NCBI GenBank assembly: GCA_030611115.1
Contig: JAUWQK010000078.1
Span: 1 to 7,072, forward strand
Source of the DNA: Deltaproteobacteria bacterium
GTDB lineage: Bacteria > Desulfobacterota > Desulfobacteria > Desulfobacterales > ETH-SRB1
Reading direction: 5' to 3'
DNA: 7,072 nucleotides
A program made the translations under genes and the position numbers. Shown in pieces: positions 6,558-7,072 of this stretch. Positions within the stretch are counted from its first letter, which is position 1. Every line of letters starts with the position of its first letter. The notes beneath the pieces are model-generated. The model had not been told where the DNA came from. It ran no database searches and saw only the letters and a program-made list of their open reading frames with translations.

Positions 6558-6578
6558 AGGGATCAGGGGATAGGGCTC
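6558..6578. repeat. Heptanucleotide repeat tract, AGGGATC type, between rnj and ftsK
   Basis: Three heptamers in exact period 7: AGGGATC at 6558, AGGGGAT at 6565 and AGGGCTC at 6572. The tract begins 5 bases after the rnj stop codon and fills the left half of the 57-bp gap. It is the same kind of element as the tracts near 3.5 kb and 4.1 kb, but with another unit sequence. Confidence 0.6.
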
Positions 6579-6609
6579 AATATATAGTATTTTGTTTTAA
6601 AAAAAAATT

Positions 6610-7072
6610 ATGCGCAAAGAAATTATCGGCATTTTCCTCTTTTTTCTATTAATTTTCACACTGGGCAGCCTTTTGTCTTACAGCCCTGGAGATCCCTCAA
6701 TTCATAATGCAAAAGCGGCAGGTAACGTTCACAACCTGTTCGGCATATTTGGGGCCCATGTTTCGGGTATTTTAATTGGGCTGTTTGGACTTGGGGCGTT
6801 CTGGATACCGATATTATTTCTTTTATCCAGCGTACATTTTTTTGGTGACTACCATGAAAAAGCTATTATTCTGATAATAGCCGGTGGAATTATTCTTATT
6901 ATCTCTACCGGAAGCCTTTTTGCATTCCAGCAAAACCATTTCATGATTTTCGGAAGCAAATTTTCATCCGGCGGCATACTTGGCACCCCCATCAAATCAT
7001 TCCTTATCAAATATACAAATCATACAGGCGGCGCTGTTATACTTATCCTTATGTGGCTTATGGGTTTTATCA
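6610..7072 (+). CDS. ftsK: DNA translocase FtsK, N-terminal membrane domain (partial, cut by window end)
   Basis: The open frame starts at ATG 6610 and runs off the window after 154 codons. FtsK/SpoIIIE proteins sit at the division septum. Their N-terminal four-helix domain anchors them there and a C-terminal ATPase motor pumps chromosomal DNA. Only the membrane domain is visible: TM1 about 5-23, the family-typical SYSPGDPS (23-30), VHNLFGIFGAHVSG (40-53), TM2 about 52-74 (GLFGLGAFWIPILF), TM3 about 84-101, and the start of TM4 from about 140. The motor and gamma domains lie outside. No Shine-Dalgarno is visible; nine A (6599-6607) precede the start. TATAGT at 6583-6588 could be a -10 element but has no good -35 partner. 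Co-transcription from rnj is equally possible, since no terminator separates them. Confidence 0.88.
   Translation, partial: MRKEIIGIFLFFLLIFTLGSLLSYSPGDPSIHNAKAAGNVHNLFGIFGAHVSGILIGLFGLGAFWIPILFLLSSVHFFGDYHEKAIILIIAGGIILIISTGSLFAFQQNHFMIFGSKFSSGGILGTPIKSFLIKYTNHTGGAVILILMWLMGFI

Noticed and set aside
6553..6609. Rho-independent terminator between rnj and ftsK
   Set aside because: The G-rich tract has no complementary C-rich arm, and the run before ftsK is A, not T, on the coding strand.

Overview
The window is AT-rich bacterial chromosomal DNA. It most resembles a member of the Desulfobacterota (former Deltaproteobacteria). The grounds are the look of the ribonuclease J, acyltransferase and FtsK proteins, and degenerate heptanucleotide repeats in every larger intergenic gap. 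This placement is a family-level judgement from memory, not the result of a search.

Left part (1-3335, minus strand): one restriction-modification gene of the Eco57I/type IIG-like class, split in two reading frames. A 192-residue N-terminal piece (3335-2757) runs into a stop at a run of six T. A 911-residue piece (2824-89) carries the adenine-methyltransferase motifs (VLDPACGSGSF, NPPY) and the start of a target-recognition domain. Removing one T from the run joins the two into a protein of about 1081 residues. The 3' end also looks cut short inside the recognition domain. The locus is probably a decaying or switched-off orphan R-M gene; no other defence gene is visible beside it.

Middle part (3336-4183): a divergent intergenic region, a small plus-strand gene of unknown function (110 aa), and a second gap. 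Both gaps hold short arrays of period-7 repeats. Arrays on the two sides of the small gene are related to each other in inverted orientation.

Right part (4184-7072, plus strand): a housekeeping cluster. A PlsC-type 1-acyl-glycerol-3-phosphate acyltransferase overlaps by 4 bp the gene for ribonuclease J (5'-3' exonuclease/endonuclease of RNA decay). After a 57-bp gap with another heptamer array comes the 5' end of ftsK (DNA translocase, four-helix membrane domain), cut by the window edge. The 4-bp overlap suggests translational coupling of plsC and rnj; ftsK may be read from the same transcript. No rRNA, tRNA, CRISPR array, transposase or convincing rho-independent terminator was seen.
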